From Fistularia commersonii (Eukaryota; Chordata; Actinopteri; Syngnathiformes; Fistulariidae), in NCBI GenBank assembly GCA_037954325.1, contig JBBMNZ010000035.1, forward strand, positions 7,835,001 to 7,899,000: 64,000 nucleotides of DNA. Reading direction: 5' to 3'. The position numbers were made by a program, and so were the translations under genes. A model generated the notes under the pieces. That model was given only the letters and a program-made list of their open reading frames with translations. It made no database searches and was not told the DNA's origin. Every line of letters starts with the position of its first letter. Positions within the stretch are counted from its first letter, which is position 1. This document shows positions 13,014 to 26,451 of the stretch, piece after piece.

Positions 13014-14518
13014 AGAATTCGGAGACGAGCCCCGTGACTAATTTAAAATTCTTTCTGATCCTTTAATCAATGAAATCTATAGAATGAATGAATAAACCCT
13101 GTAAATTCAGACATAATTAGATTCTGTGGAATACAACGACAAAGCCGGGATTCTTGCAGACTCTGAGTGAAAACACTTTTTTTCTGTTTATTTTAGTTTA
13201 CTGTTTATTAATAAATTAAACTATGGGGCAATATGCTATACCTAAGGGTGTGACATTATTATCTATTCAGATTTGTACAAAACTCACATGACTCAGATGA
13301 CAGTAGAATCATTTAAAGGGTCATCTCCTTCATCTTCTATTTCTATGCGGGGTTTCTTTCGCCAGTACCATGAACACACACCCTCCATTCAATTCTCCAC
13401 ACACACCCCCACCCCGCCCCACCCGAGCCCCGCCGCCCTTGGCCCTTGGCCCCGCAGCCCTGAGTCACAGTTCCCATCTCTCTGTCCGTCCTCCGCATTG
13501 ACCCGCTGACACGGCTGTTGGTGTCTGACGCTGACCGACTCTGGTGTCCATGACATCATCTATCACAATGAGTCCACTGCCACCTCCGGCTCTACTGTCC
13601 ATTGTCCCCCTCACAGCGAGCGGCCTTGTTTCGAAGGAGGACGCCGCCGGTTTGGCACGCTCCCTCTGCAAATGATGAAAGAGAGCGAGAGAGCGCGGCT
13701 GAAAGCGTCGGCCTTGTTTGGTCAACCACGCCGGACGCCGAGCCGATCGTAAGGCACCCTCTCTCCCCTTGACAGTAACTTCTGTGATCTGGAAAAAAAA
13801 AAAAAAAGGAAAAAAAGACAGAACGAAAGAATGCGTTTGATGTCGGGATTTGAATAAATACTCTGATGTTAATCGTTTCACAGAGTTAATCACATTTGGT
13901 GATAACATGGCTCCTTCGTGTGTGTGTGTGTGTGACTGCGTTTGTGCCAACATGAGCACATTTATTCTGTATGCATAAATATGAGTCAGGCACTGTATAC
14001 ACGGACAGGGGTGTTGCGAGCTTGTGAGGATTTATTGTTCTAACATTCAGTTTGGAGCAGTGATCGCGTCTCAGAAGTCCGAGAAAAGGAGGGGTGAGCT
14101 TCTTAGGTCTCCTCTGCAGCCTTTAAATTTTTATGACACTCCCATCTTTGATACCCATGTGGGTCTCTTTGGGTTAACGCAGACCTCCTGAGCCGATCAG
14201 AAAACCCGGTATCACGCGGCGGAAAGCCTCCGCGTAGTCAATAACGTCCTCCTTGTTTGTAAAGTGCTTTTTTTTAGCTACCGTGAAATGGAAATGTCAA
14301 CTAAAATACATCAATGAAAGCTTAAACTTCGTGCGATTTTAACATTGTGTTTACTCCCCTTGTCCTACAATCTTTGTACCCTGGTGGTGTACAGCCCACA
14401 TGGAAACATAAACAAAAAATCACTTTTTCTAATTATGGGGTCTCTTTAGGAAAAGTCATAAAATTTCAAGTTGGAAAAAAATAGGTTAAGATGTTCGGCT
14501 ACAGCTAAACATGATAGT

Positions 14519-14556
14519 GGGTCACTTTTGACCCGCAAGACAACACAAGGGTTAAA
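14519..14556. repeat. Possible orphan DNA-transposon end
   Basis: A small hairpin, GGGTCA-CTTT-TGACCC, is followed by CAAGACAACACAAGGGTTAA. This layout resembles ends of TTAA-flanked non-autonomous elements in fish. No matching left end was found nearby, so the call is weak. Confidence 0.3.
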
Positions 14557-16389
14557 TAACAGATCGAATAAAAATCGAACGTTCGGACGTCACGTCCGTC
14601 ACCTTTTTTTTTCACACACGTATAAGATATAGATGTGGAAGAGCGCGTCGACAGAGATAGTGATTGTTTCCTGGAATTCCACATCTGGAAAGCTTTTTTC
14701 CTTTTTTTTTTTTTTTTTTACAATGTTATGAAAGCTGCAGCTGCTGAAGAAAAAAAAAAAAAAAGTTGATATCTACAGCAGCCGCAGCTCATATGTAGTT
14801 TTTACCCCCGCGCTGTGTAATTCAGGTAGCCTGGTGAGCAGCTTCAAGGTGACAGTCTCATAAGCAACTGGTTGGCGTAGTCCCTCCTTACAATAAAAGT
14901 ATACATTTCTTTTTGTACTTTTACCGCTTTTTCACGGCAGATGTCTCGCGTCTATCTCCCGCAATCTGTTCCGTTAGATATCGATGTATTTGATCTGACC
15001 ATTCTCTTTGAGTATCTTTTATACTTCTAGTCGCTGAAACAGTTCAGGGTCTTTTTGATGTAAATCCAACGTCCAATGGCCCCGTGTTTCTTTGAAGGGT
15101 AGAAGAAGTTTAGACAGACCTAGACGGAATATTTTCTCACGAATTCGCCGTAGGTGTCACAGAGACAAAGCTTGGCCCCCTCCCTTGTCAAAAAAAAAAA
15201 AAAGGAAAGAAAGATGGATCTTGCTTGCTGCCACACCATATGGAGATTTGTTCCAATTTCTTTTCCTTTATATCAAATGCAGGGCTTTCAAGTCAAACCT
15301 TTTGTAGCGTATACCACATGCGATTTGGGCTCTTGTGTGGCGACGCAAACTTTGTGACTTACTTGATACCTCGGTGAGTGTTGTCTGACAAGTTTTTGTC
15401 ACTTTTTTTTCTCCTTTTTTTTCTCTCTTTCTCCCTCTCTCCACCGGCAAGCATATTTTCTACCCCATCAATTGATTAGCATACATCCAGCCCCTGTCGT
15501 CATGGCAAAACTTCATTTGAATCTTCAGTACTTTCCCCGCGTCTTTCAACCACCAGCTGTCAGCCACATCAACACGAGATGCGTTCTAAGCCAGACAGAC
15601 ACTGGCACACTCTTAACGCTATATATAGATAAAATGTCACTTCTTTCAAGAGACGAGGCACCTTCGAAGTCGTCAATCCAGAGCACTTTATCACGGGGAA
15701 AATAACTTTGAAACTAGAGAAGGGAGTCAAGATGAAACGCTTATTCTCTCTTTCCACTTTGTGCTTGAAAGAGGTAAAAAGGGAGATTATTCTTAAGTGG
15801 GTAGAAGCGTTTAAGGGGCTCGCTTTTTGATCTCCCTGTCCATCAACGAAAACAGAGAGCACCTCCTGATGCTTCTGATCGTCGGGTGTCCTCAAAGTGT
15901 CTCGAAGTCTCTTTGTTATCCAGGAGTGCGTCGATTAGAGGGAGGAATATCATTTATTCATTTTGCCATTGAGCGAAAGAAAGGATTCAAGAGCTTAGCG
16001 TTCATTTTCGTCAAACACTCCAGGCACCGTGATGAAGTCAGCTTTCTTTGGAAAGACAAGTAGACTCGGGGTAGAAGAGAAACGGAGTGAATGTTTTTTC
16101 GCTCGGCAAATTTTGAAAGGACCCGCTCGTCTTTGTGGCGAAATGAGCGGCATTCAAACTTTATTATGATGTTGTCTGATTGGAGCGCTTCACAGCAACA
16201 GTTCTGGAAAGGCGTTACTGTTGGTTGTAGCGAATACATTAACATCCTCGCTTGCATCCACACACACACACACGCAGCAGAAAGTCAGGGATAGTATCAC
16301 TGAGCATTTATATAAGAAGATGGTCGGCTTACAATGATTTACACAAATGACGGAAATCATAAGTGTGGTCGGGGCTTTCGATTCCGACA

Positions 16390-16622
16390 TGGCGGCCTTC
16401 CTGAGTGGGGTTTGCACATTCTCCCCGTGTCTGCCCGCGTTTCCTCCGGGCTCTCCGGTTCCCTCCCGCAGTCCAAACATATAAAGTTGGTAAATCGGAG
16501 ATCGTAAATTGCTCAGATGTGTGAACGGGAGAGTGAAAGTTGGCGTGTCTCTATGCAGGTCACCGGTCCTGGGTGAAGGAGCTCCGCCGCCATCTGCGAC
16601 CCTGAGCGCGGGATACACGATA
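16390..16622 (+). repeat. SINE-like interspersed repeat, copy 3
   Basis: Plus-orientation copy, truncated at its 5' side. It is the best-preserved middle in the window: GTTTGCACATTCTCCCCGTG, TTTCCTCCGGGCTCTCCGG, CCTCCCGCAGTCCAAACAT, AAATTGCTCAGATGTGTGAA, TCTCTATGCAGGTCACCGG. Confidence 0.8.
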
Positions 16623-19600
16623 TAATGAATGAGCGAAAGGTGAAAATCATATGTGAATTCATGTAGGGCTTGCCAGGTCGCGCGGGGTGAGGGTGGCGGG
16701 GTCACACAGCACAGAGCTGTGCCACACCTATAAAAGTGTGTCATGCTGTTTCAGGGAGCAGAGGCATATTCATCTTTGCTCCATTTCTAAATGCGGTACC
16801 TGATTCTTCCCTGCATATCTCTGTCTGGTAGTTCCTCCAATCTCACTGTTTCATTTATTTTCCCTTTTTTTTTTTTTTTTTTTTCAAATACTCAAAATCC
16901 TGTTGCGAGGTGTCCCTTAGAAGTTGAAAAGTTCTTTCAAGCCCGAAGTTTTTGCCGTCTTCACTTTTCAACTGGCAAGATGAATATCAGTGGGACAAAG
17001 CGTAGAAAGGAAAGGTTTCTGACAAGACTTCTGAAGGCCCAGGAGCTCGTCCTGTCTCTCCCTTTTGCAGTTTTCCCATAACTGGCTTTCTCGCGTGGCT
17101 GCCGAAAAGACACCGTATCAAATGCAAACTGAGAAGTCGCAGTCTTTCAAGATACATCAGATGAGCCCTTGTGGAGATGCTGCTCTGCTTAGGTTTTTCA
17201 CAACTTTTGAAAAAATGAGAAATTGGTGCATTCTCTCTTGTGTTATCAGAGTCACTGACAGTAAGTTCATGTTCTGTGCGCACGGATAGACGATGCCATG
17301 AAACGTGACCCCGAGCGAAGCTGCGTTTCAACGCGCGACCTGAAACATTGCGCGGGCGCCATATAATATCCGTCACAAAAGACATTGCATGAATGTGATT
17401 GGATGATAGAGTCGGTCCATTCATAAAAAAAAAAAAAAAAACACTTTATTCATCCTATGAGGGAAACAAAGCTGAAAGCATCATAATTGCAGGCGTGAGT
17501 TACATTTCCTGTGCGGCCCGTCCGGCCAATCTATCTCGGATAATATCGTCCAAACAATCGGTGTTATATGTCCACCAAGGCTGGTGTTTTCAAACTTTCA
17601 CTTTGTAGAGCGCCATTGAGGGGCAGCCCCGGGAAAACCTGAAATAGCTGAAACTAGACCTCTGTGCAAATAATCACCCCGGGCCTCTGTAAACCATCGT
17701 GTTTATGCATTGTAAATTGTGAAAAGGAATGCTTTAACATTGTGTGGCGTATGTATTTCAAGGCTTTGAACATTGGATGGTATCCGAATTTCACCCACAC
17801 AACCACAGGCTTTTGCTCTTGCCTTTTGACTGAAATATCATTCGGATTCCAAAGGGACTAAAAAAAAAAAAAAAAAAAAAAGAAGCAACCTTTTTTGAGG
17901 CTTCCTAAAGAATGTCTCTGAAACTGCTCCCATGCTGCTTCCATGAATTTAGCTATCGCTGCTGCAGGGTCAAAAAAAAAAAACCTCCACCAGCTTCCCC
18001 ATTTTCTAAGTTTTACTTTGGTGACCGTGCATTTTTTCAAATTACAGAAGTGGCTTCGAGGTCTTTGTCTTGGTCTCGACTTCAGGAGTCCAGACATGAA
18101 ACATCTTTCAATCCTGCACTCAAACTGGACATGCAAGATAACAACCTATGTTTAGACATTATGGCAAACCTCCATTCCAACTTTGAAGGTGTTTATAAGA
18201 ATGTTTTTGGAGGGTGTGCAGTCGCCACACTGGTTATCTCCTTTGAACACTGTAATTCACCTCATTTGTAACACACCTCCTTCTTTGATCTGCGCTTTCG
18301 AAACTTCTTCTCTCAACCTGTTTACCCGCCGAGCTCATGAAAAGGCTCGGAACAGACTTGGTGATGTCATGACTCACGAGAAGTTGCACCCACTCCTTGC
18401 ATCTCTGACAGGTTATATTACCTCCAGTATGCCAAAGGCATCTCTTAACCCGCCACTGAAAGATCTGCTGGTTTTACTGTTTTAGCTCCTCTCCCAAGCC
18501 GGCGATTGTTTCAATTTCGTCCCGAACCTTCCTATTTTAAGCACAAAAAAAAAAAAAAAAAAAAAAAAGGATACTTAAACTTTCGCAGCGCGTGTTACGT
18601 ATCAAGATGTTATATTTTGCAATAACTGACGACGGGATGATTACTCTCTCGTCTTCTGATCTTTCCCCCACATTCTCGCTTGATTTATCACTCCGCTGAG
18701 CTGATGCTGCAGGCTATCCCGCAGCTTACCTCGGACCTCTTCAACAGTGCAACTGCAGCTCCGGCTTTGCCAACGTGCTTTCTAGTATCGCGCGTCTCTC
18801 TGTGAAATTTCACAATCTCACCTCCGCACCCTCCTCTCCCTCTCCTTCTTGAACATGCTGTTGTGTTTCGTTTTAAGGTATTCCGGCAAATGCGGCTGTC
18901 TGTGAATATTTAATAACGCAGAAACCAAAGAGATCCATCGGTTGGTATAGAAATGTTATGGAATTTCATGAGTAGAGCTGAGGGTAACATCTTCTTAAGA
19001 GAGGAGGCGTTATTGGGTTCTGTCGCTGTTTGCTGTACGTGGGGAGCGTCCGAGACACGTGATATATGTACCTCTGCTATCGACCCCGTCACGATTCTGG
19101 CAGGACGATCTTGAATTTGTTGAGTTTTGACGAGGCCCTGATTGCGTTTACTTTGCAAGCAGATGATTCACAGATTGGTTGTCCAAATAAAAAGGCGATT
19201 CCAGTCAGGAATGCTAAACCAAAATTGTTAACATGGTATTTACAACAAGCGTGGTTCTAATCAGCTCTTTAAAAGCCCTTTTTTTTCTTCCTTTGACATG
19301 TGAACATACCCACATGCGCACACACACACACATACACCCGTGCCTGGATAACATCCTACATCCTTTGTGAGGCAGTGATGATATATCAGACAGCAAGGCA
19401 AGTAGGGTGACATTTTGGAACTCTGGAACTTGTGAGGGGGCTTTGAAAGGAAATATGATAAGTTATGTCTGTGGAATGTCTTGGCGAGAATGTGCAAGGA
19501 AGGAACTCTCACCTCATCTACATTCCTGTTCATTTAACAACATGCTGCTAGTATTTTTTTTATTTATTTTTTTTCCTTTAAGCTCAGCTTTCTGAGATGC

Positions 19601-19877
19601 ATCGCCAGATACATACGGAGCAACAATAACCTGAACTGGTACAAGCAAAGATCCAGCTGAAAGATATGAAAAAAAAAAATTGTCATTCTCGTCAGTGTGA
19701 AGTGCAATTTCTGCATCGGTGCTGTTGTTTCGGTGGAAATGTATGTAATAAGGACGGTGCAATTGAAAAGTCACTCGCTTGTCCTTGGGGCCTCGGGCAG
19801 AGCCAAGATAGTATTTCATATCAAGAAATATACGATTCGTCTTGCCGTGCATTTTGTTTTGGGCATTTCGCATGTCG
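16623..19877. other. Intergenic region without supported genes
   Basis: Poly-T near 16866 and poly-A tracts at about 17425, 17861 and 18545. A short TTTATTCATCC...GAGGGAAA block at about 17443-17466 resembles the retroelement tail at 5000. No protein-like frame is seen. Confidence 0.5.
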
Positions 19878-20142
19878 GAGTCTATCCCAGCTGTTATAGG
19901 GCGAGAGGCGGCGTTCACCCTGGACCGGTCGCCAGTCGATCACAGGGCCGTATATGGAGACAAACAACCGTTCACTCTCTCATTCACACGTCTGGGTAAT
20001 TTAAGAGTCTTTAATTAAACTGCTGCATGTTTTTGAATTGTGTGAGGAAACCGCAGAACATGCAAACTCCCCACAGAAAGGCCCCGTCAGAATCAAATCA
20101 GGGGCATTCAAGCTAACCGCGCTTTCACCATGCCGCCCATCA
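19878..20142 (-). repeat. SINE-like interspersed repeat, copy 4
   Basis: Minus-orientation copy. On the + strand it shows TCCCAGCTGTTATAGGGCGA, then CGGTCGCCAGTCGATCACAG, CATTCACACGTCTGGG, CATGCAAACTCCCCACAGAA, GTCAGAATCAAATCAGG and CTAACCGCGCTTTCACC. Confidence 0.8.
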
Positions 20143-20667
20143 GACCTATTATAAATAACAAATTAGATCCGAGTTCATATTTAGAATGTGTTTTACAATG
20201 TAAAGCGACCGGCATAGTGAGTTTCACATCTGGTGGATGCTAAGGAGGCAGGCTTTCCCTTGCTTTTTGCAATACGATCAAACATCCCATCTTTGTGCAA
20301 ATATGCTGCTCTCTACTGCAGGGGTTCCCGAGGATGGGTCAGGACCCTCCGGGGGAACACAAGACACAGATGGTGGAGCGGGTCACAAAAGTATATTCAA
20401 TTATGGTTTTTGTGATATTGTTTTTGTAATCGATCGTTATCCTTGTCACAAGAGGTAAAATATATAACCCAGAAGTTACCCACTGTTAGATATTTAACTG
20501 TGCCCCGGTAACCTAACTATTCGCCCCTGTGTTTTTCGTTTTTAACCGTGACATGACCAAATCCAGCAGGATAGAAAAGGCCGATGCTTTCATATAAGAG
20601 ATAACCATGGAATTTTTGGGCTGTAAAATATGCGGTTACTATCGTAAACAAGATAAACACACATGCA

Positions 20668-20668
<1 letters not shown>

Positions 20669-20712
<44 letters not shown>
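20669..20712. repeat. (CA)n microsatellite
   Basis: Uninterrupted AC/CA repeat of about 22 units. A second tract of about 14 units follows at 20905-20932. Confidence 0.95.
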
Positions 20713-20714
<2 letters not shown>

Positions 20715-20900
20715 GCTCCAGCTGCCCAGGGCTCTAAAGTCATGCTGTCCCAGTGTAATTGAAGGTCCAGCTGGTAGACCAGCCCCTTTGATCCCTTTCC
20801 TTTTTATGAGAAAGACAAACAGCTCTTCGTCGTCACCCACACTCAAGTGATTGATACACACATACAAGGCATTGTAATCACAGAAAGCCGTGCACGCGTG

Positions 20901-20904
<4 letters not shown>

Positions 20905-20932
<28 letters not shown>
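20905..20932. repeat. (CA)n microsatellite
   Basis: Perfect CA repeat preceded by the self-complementary TGCACGCGTGCA. Confidence 0.9.
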
Positions 20933-23390
20933 GTCACCCTCACCCTCAGACGTGTGCACTTATTCACATGTTGATCAATGAAAGGCACAGAAATACTGGC
21001 GTTTCCTCAATGGATGCTTCTTCGGCCGTGATCATTCTATTAGTGATCCGCTTGAACTGTGGATGAGGTTGAGAACAAAAACAATATTTATTTTACACAC
21101 TGATATATAGGTTGTAAAGATGTGGAAAAAAAAACAGTAATCATGCAAAGCATCACTTAGCTTAACAAATAGGTGCATGGTTAATGTTTTAAAATGCTGT
21201 ATATTGTGGTTTTGTATAGACTATATTCATGAGTGCTATTATTATTACCAGGGATTATTATCAGGGACCGTATTATCATAGAATCATCCCTAGAATAAGA
21301 TATTTTCAGCATTTACATATCTTTCCCCTATTTTTTCAAGGTTGTTGCGTCTCGTAGGTGATGTGCAGCGCTTGTAGTGACTGTTTTGTTTTCTGTTTTT
21401 AGTGTTTTTACTGTGTTGCTGAGATGTTTCATCTGGGGAACTAGTCTTTGTTTTGTATTTAATGTTTACATGAATGCAGCAAAGCAAGCATGCCTTTATT
21501 TCAGTAAGCCAGTTGCTATGGCATTAATACCTCTTTAGTTTTCCTATTTTTTAATTTTTTTTATTTTTGCTCCCTACATTGGAATCCATCAGAGCCCGGT
21601 AAAGCAATGATACGTTCAGAAAGCTGACAGTTTTGCCTTTCTTGAACAATATGATCACAAATGGACAGCTACAGTTGTGAATGTACTTTGGACACACTGG
21701 GAACACTTTGAAATTTGATCACTCCCGCATTCCAACTAAGCTGACGCGAACTTTGCACAGCAGCTGGTAACCAGAGATCACAAGTTGTGTTGAGGTCCAT
21801 CTTACCAGGTCTCCGAGTTATTTGTCTGCAATGCACCGAAAGTGGTGCATCAAATTTGGCCTGTTAGTATATCTTTGCAGGTGTCAGGACATTAAGAAAA
21901 ATCTGTTATTGCCTGGACCACGGTTCATGGTCAATAGTGACATGTCCTTCAAACAGCAACCTTTTTAAATGTGCCATTGACTATAAATTCGTAAACAAAA
22001 AACATCTTTGCGATGTATGCATTTATGAAACAATAAAATATTCAACCAACAGCAATTCATCCTTACTTTGAGGGAAAAAAAATAATAATAATTTTATCTT
22101 ATAATATTTATTTTTGGAGCAAACAACTACCACAGCAACAACAAAGACTTTTCCCTTTTAAAGCTGTTTTCTTCCCCTTGACGCATAATAGGAGTTGGGG
22201 GAAGGAAGGGAATGTGCTGTTGAATCTACACTTCCTGAGTATCTGCTGCCCTAGAGCCCTTTTAAGGACCTCCTATAAGGCACGCATGCATGAAACCAAC
22301 TTTGATCAGCTCACCGTGGGACAAAATGAAATGTCTGGGAAAAGATATTCATGCTTTGGATGTCATCATTGTCATTTTTGTACCACTGGACATCAGGTTG
22401 GACTTTTTTTTTTCCACTTTTTCATAATAACCATAGAAAATTGTGATAAAGCAGGTACGGCATGAAAGAACAGGATGAAGGACAAAATGCGGACGGAAAC
22501 CGACGACAACTGAAGATGAAAAAAGATAAAAAGTTAGAAATCCACTAAGGCCTGCAGACAAAGGAACAAAGAGGAATTGACAGAAATGGCAGAGGCGAAG
22601 GACATATTAAGTAAAAGAAAGGACACGGATAGAAACAAAAAGATGAAATGAATGAATTCAGATACTGTGGAGTCTTAGGGGTCAGGTTTTTTTTTTTCTT
22701 TTTCCCAGCACACCCCCCTTTCGCTTTTTCTCTTACGGTAATCCCTCCAGTAGCAGTGAGCTGTTAGACTGCTCCATAAATCAGCGTTTGTATGAAATAC
22801 CAGCGGGAGCCAAAGGTCAAAGGAGAAAATTAGCAGCTGTCTTTTCCTTTCCTTTCATGTTAGCCGCAGGGCTAATCGCCAAGTGCGCCATCAGCCTCAT
22901 TTCCACTTTAAAACAAACTCCCCGACAAACTAGGGAGGAGCTGTTTGCCCGCTCTTACATTTTATGGCACCGGATTTTATCCTGAGCGGGAGGAGGAGGA
23001 GTGGGTGGATGGGCAAAAGAGGCTTATACCCCTGTTTTTTTTTTTTTTTGTTTTTTTCTCACTCCCTCTCTTTCCGGACCTCTTATTTTTCATTCCTTGT
23101 GCCCATCACACCGTCTTCAGGTGTGGGAGGGCAAACAGCGGAGCCTGCTCTTTTCACACTGCTTTATTGACACGTTTCAGCGGCGCTGGAGGAGCGGGGA
23201 TGATTGGCAGATTTTGCCTGTGCTCCCCTCCAAGGTGCTGCTATTCATTACCAAGAGGCCCGGTGAACTCTCCTGACCTTTTCGGTCCAACGGTCTGTTA
23301 TCCTCCTTCCCACTGTTCCCTACTTCCAAACGGTTGAATTTTGTGCATTCAAGGATTAGACGTAGCATTTTCAGGAAGGAGGACAGTTAC

Positions 23391-23600
23391 AGAGGAGGGA
23401 TAGTGAATATATGACTATAAGGATGTTGAGGTTGGATCTGGCAGGCGGCGGGCCTCCAGAAAGACCAGAGAGGAAATTTATGGATGAAGCGAAGTTAGTT
23501 AGTGTGCGAGAAAAGTATGCAGAGTATAGGGTTGGATGGAGGCAGTTGATTCACCGTGGCAACCCTTGAAGGGAGCAGCAGATAGGAAAAGATGAATTGC
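23391..23600 (+). mobile_element. RTE-like LINE 3' tail, copy 2
   Basis: Conceptual translation gives fragments matching the tail of the 5088-6010 element: LAGGGPPERPERKFMDE, then RVGWRQLIHRGNP. This is followed by a 3' end (CGTGGCAACCCTTGAAGGGA) like the one at about 5967. Only the C-terminal piece and 3' UTR remain, which is the usual 5' truncation of LINE insertions. Confidence 0.75.
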
Positions 23601-24069
23601 GGGATTTTGTAGTGATTCCAAATGTCCCGAAAACCGAAAGAGAAAGTTGACAGTTTTCTGCTGTTCCTTTTTCTCTTTTTATTTGGCTCCAACTTAAACA
23701 GTACAGAAGGTTTCAAAATGATGGAGTAAATAATTATAAGACTAAATCTGAAGCAACAAAATAGAAACGCTGAAAATGTCAAAAGTATTTACATTATAAG
23801 GTTTAGACATTCTAATACCCTGATGCATTTATAAAATCCACATACTGGATTTAAGCAACACCTACGCAATACCTCTCCAATTTTCCATGAAACACTTGCT
23901 GTTGTTGTGAGATTTTGACATTGCATTTTTGTTTACCGATGTAGCAACCCATACTCAGTCAATGTCTGCGTGAGCTTGTATCTGGAAGTTATTTTCTCAA
24001 GCTTTGTCTATTCTTGCACATTACAAGCATTACATGTTAACATGTATTGGTGCTTTGTCACACGAAAAG

Positions 24070-24200
24070 AGGTGATTTATGGATGCACTTAAAGAGGACA
24101 TGAAGTTAGTCGGTGGGAGTAAAGAGGATGCAGGGGAGCGAGTTAGATGGAGGCAGATCATTCGTTGTGGACACCCCCGAAGGAAAAGAAGAGGTTGGCT
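24070..24200 (+). mobile_element. RTE-like LINE 3' tail, copy 3
   Basis: A shorter copy of the same tail. It contains TTATGGATGCACTTAAAGAG, then GTTAGATGGAGGCAGATCAT and a degraded TGTGGACACCCCCGAAGG end. It has the same orientation as copies 1 and 2 and lies about 470 bases after copy 2. Confidence 0.65.
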
Positions 24201-26348
24201 AGCAGAGGTTCATTAGGCTGTAGCTATTATGTTATAACAATATTGGAGCCACTAGATTCATAGAGGTTAAAAGTTTAGATATTGCTGTGGCTCATTCTGA
24301 TACGTTCTATCTAATACCGATTTAAATGTGGTCCGGTCTGAAAGCGATATGTAAAATAGTTCTGCACGGAACAAGGGGCACGACTTGCAGAAGATTTCAT
24401 TCCTTCATTCCTGATCCTCCATATGCTGCCTTTGATTATACTTGGATGTCTGCTGTCAGCTGGCCAGCTTCATCTGGCAAAAACCTTAGTTTCTGCGTAA
24501 AAACATTTTACAACAAACGCGAGTGTATGATAAGAGCGGCGTAACAGTTGAAAGACCGAAACACTCCCCACTGGCCTGTTTTCCGGGAGAAATTAAACCA
24601 GCGGTGGAAAACTTAGAGGCCAATGTGCTGATACAGTATGGCCATTCTGGTTTGTAGTAGACACAGCGTAGCAGGTTCTGTGAAGAGAAACTGTGTTCTA
24701 TGAAGATATAAAACAATCCATATGAGCTAAAAGGGTATGCATCAAATCTTAACTCCAGATGTCTCCAACCGTTATATTGAATTTTGCTAAATGATCCATT
24801 TGAATTTGATGCTGGCAATCACATTCTTTACTGATGCGATTCCATTTTTTTTCTTTTTTTTTGCATCGCCCGTCTTTGCAGCAATGTGTGTGTCTCCTCA
24901 ATCCTCCTCTTTTTATGTTCTTATCGATTCTCAAATTTCCAAGGTGTTGTCTGTTTACCAAGTAATTCATGATCTTACATTCACAGTCGGTCGTGAGTAA
25001 AGACAACAAATAATGCACGAATGTTATCTTTCGCAATCTTTAATTCGTTATTCTCTCTTCTCTCACCTCTTCGTCTTTCCGACCCCGGCGGGACTGTTTT
25101 CCCTACGATTCGTTGGAGAGGTGTGAGGCAGCAGCGCTTTGTTGATGTTCCTCTTTGCCTATCTGCTGCGTGGTGTATTCTGAAACTTGCCCTCCCTCTG
25201 CACACCCGCTGAGTCACCACACGACACTGGGAAAAATCCCACAAGGGTCAAAACATTATTTCTTTTTAATACAACTTTATTTGTGGGTTTTCACACACGA
25301 GAAGGAATAAAGGAACAGCATATGGCTGACATTAGATGAGTTCCTGGATGACTGCTCCCATCCACTGTATCGAGGAATTCTTCTATTAACTGTACACAGG
25401 AGTTTAAAAATACAAATGAATGTGTTTAAAAGAAGTCTTTTTACAATCGATTATTTTAGCATTTCTAAAAACCATCTTATGTTCTACCTGTGCCTGTAGA
25501 TGCAACAGTTACCAAAAGAAAGGTTCTTTGTCGTATTATCCCTCTGATTCTAATGAAAATGCAACCCATCCAAGTCTTATTGATTTATCTGTTACCCCAA
25601 ATGGGAGTGATTAGGACCCAAACCTACCACATGAATACTAACGTCCAGGCGATGTGCTTTAAATGTAAAAACAACAATGTTAATTCCCTAGGCAGCAGTC
25701 GCACAATAAACGATATGCATTTGATTCACTTTGAAATTGTTCACACATGTAATAGTGTCCGCTCCCTGAACGGGACGGATTGTTACAATTATGAACTGTT
25801 CAGGGTTTCTGAAGGTAAGGAGGTGTAAATCCCAAATTGCCACTTAGGGAATGATCTCAGACGGGTCTTTGGCAACTGTTTGAGACAGGAGGATTGAGAC
25901 ATTATGTTTGCTTTGAGTATTTTTATTCCTTGGGAAAAAAGAAAAAAAAAGTTGAATGAGCAAAACCCCGTGACACCAGAAAATACATCGACGGACCGGA
26001 ATGTGGTTCAATTGTTTAGCGGAACCGAGGAAACAATCGCCATAATCAATCAAGATACTGTTTGGTTGGTGGGCACATAAATTCCTGTATGTCCATGTAA
26101 GGGGTTAAAATAGGGTGGCGTTTGGAGCCTACAAACACCAGGCTGTGCTCGTGGAGCCAAGTATTTAAGTTGATTTCAACTTTTGCTCACAACACGCCTT
26201 TTATTATTCCAAAGTAAAATACGTTTTAAAATCCTCAACTAGGAATTTGGGTGTTTTTTTATGTTTCTAAACTTAACAGATCTTGACCACTTTGTAAAAC
26301 GCTATTTTCCAGTTGTGAATTGCATTTCAAGAAGTTGTTGAGTGATTT

Positions 26349-26356
26349 TGTGTGTG

Positions 26357-26429
<73 letters not shown>

Positions 26430-26451
26430 GTGCGTGTGTGTGCGTGCGTGT
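26349..26451. repeat. Long interrupted (TG)n microsatellite
   Basis: About 100 bp of TG repeats with scattered TGCG interruptions. It is Z-DNA compatible and gives long His/Thr artefact frames on the minus strand. Confidence 0.95.

Larger units (their letters stand above)
12650..16389. other. Intergenic region without supported genes
   Basis: Holds a CTCF-like motif at 13000, poly-A tracts near 13792, 14748 and 15189, and a possible orphan transposon end at about 14519-14556. The open frames are short and unrecognised. A C/G-rich patch at about 13390-13760 contains several CpGs but no convincing exon. Confidence 0.5.
20143..23390. other. Intergenic region with CA microsatellites
   Basis: Two CA tracts (20669-20712 and 20905-20932) flank a short unique stretch. 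Otherwise AT-rich with poly-T near 22684 and 23033. No supported gene. Confidence 0.5.

Noticed and set aside
25490..25828. 112-residue frame with CFKCKNNN
   Set aside because: Isolated Cys pairs do not make a zinc-finger pattern; no splice context or homology.
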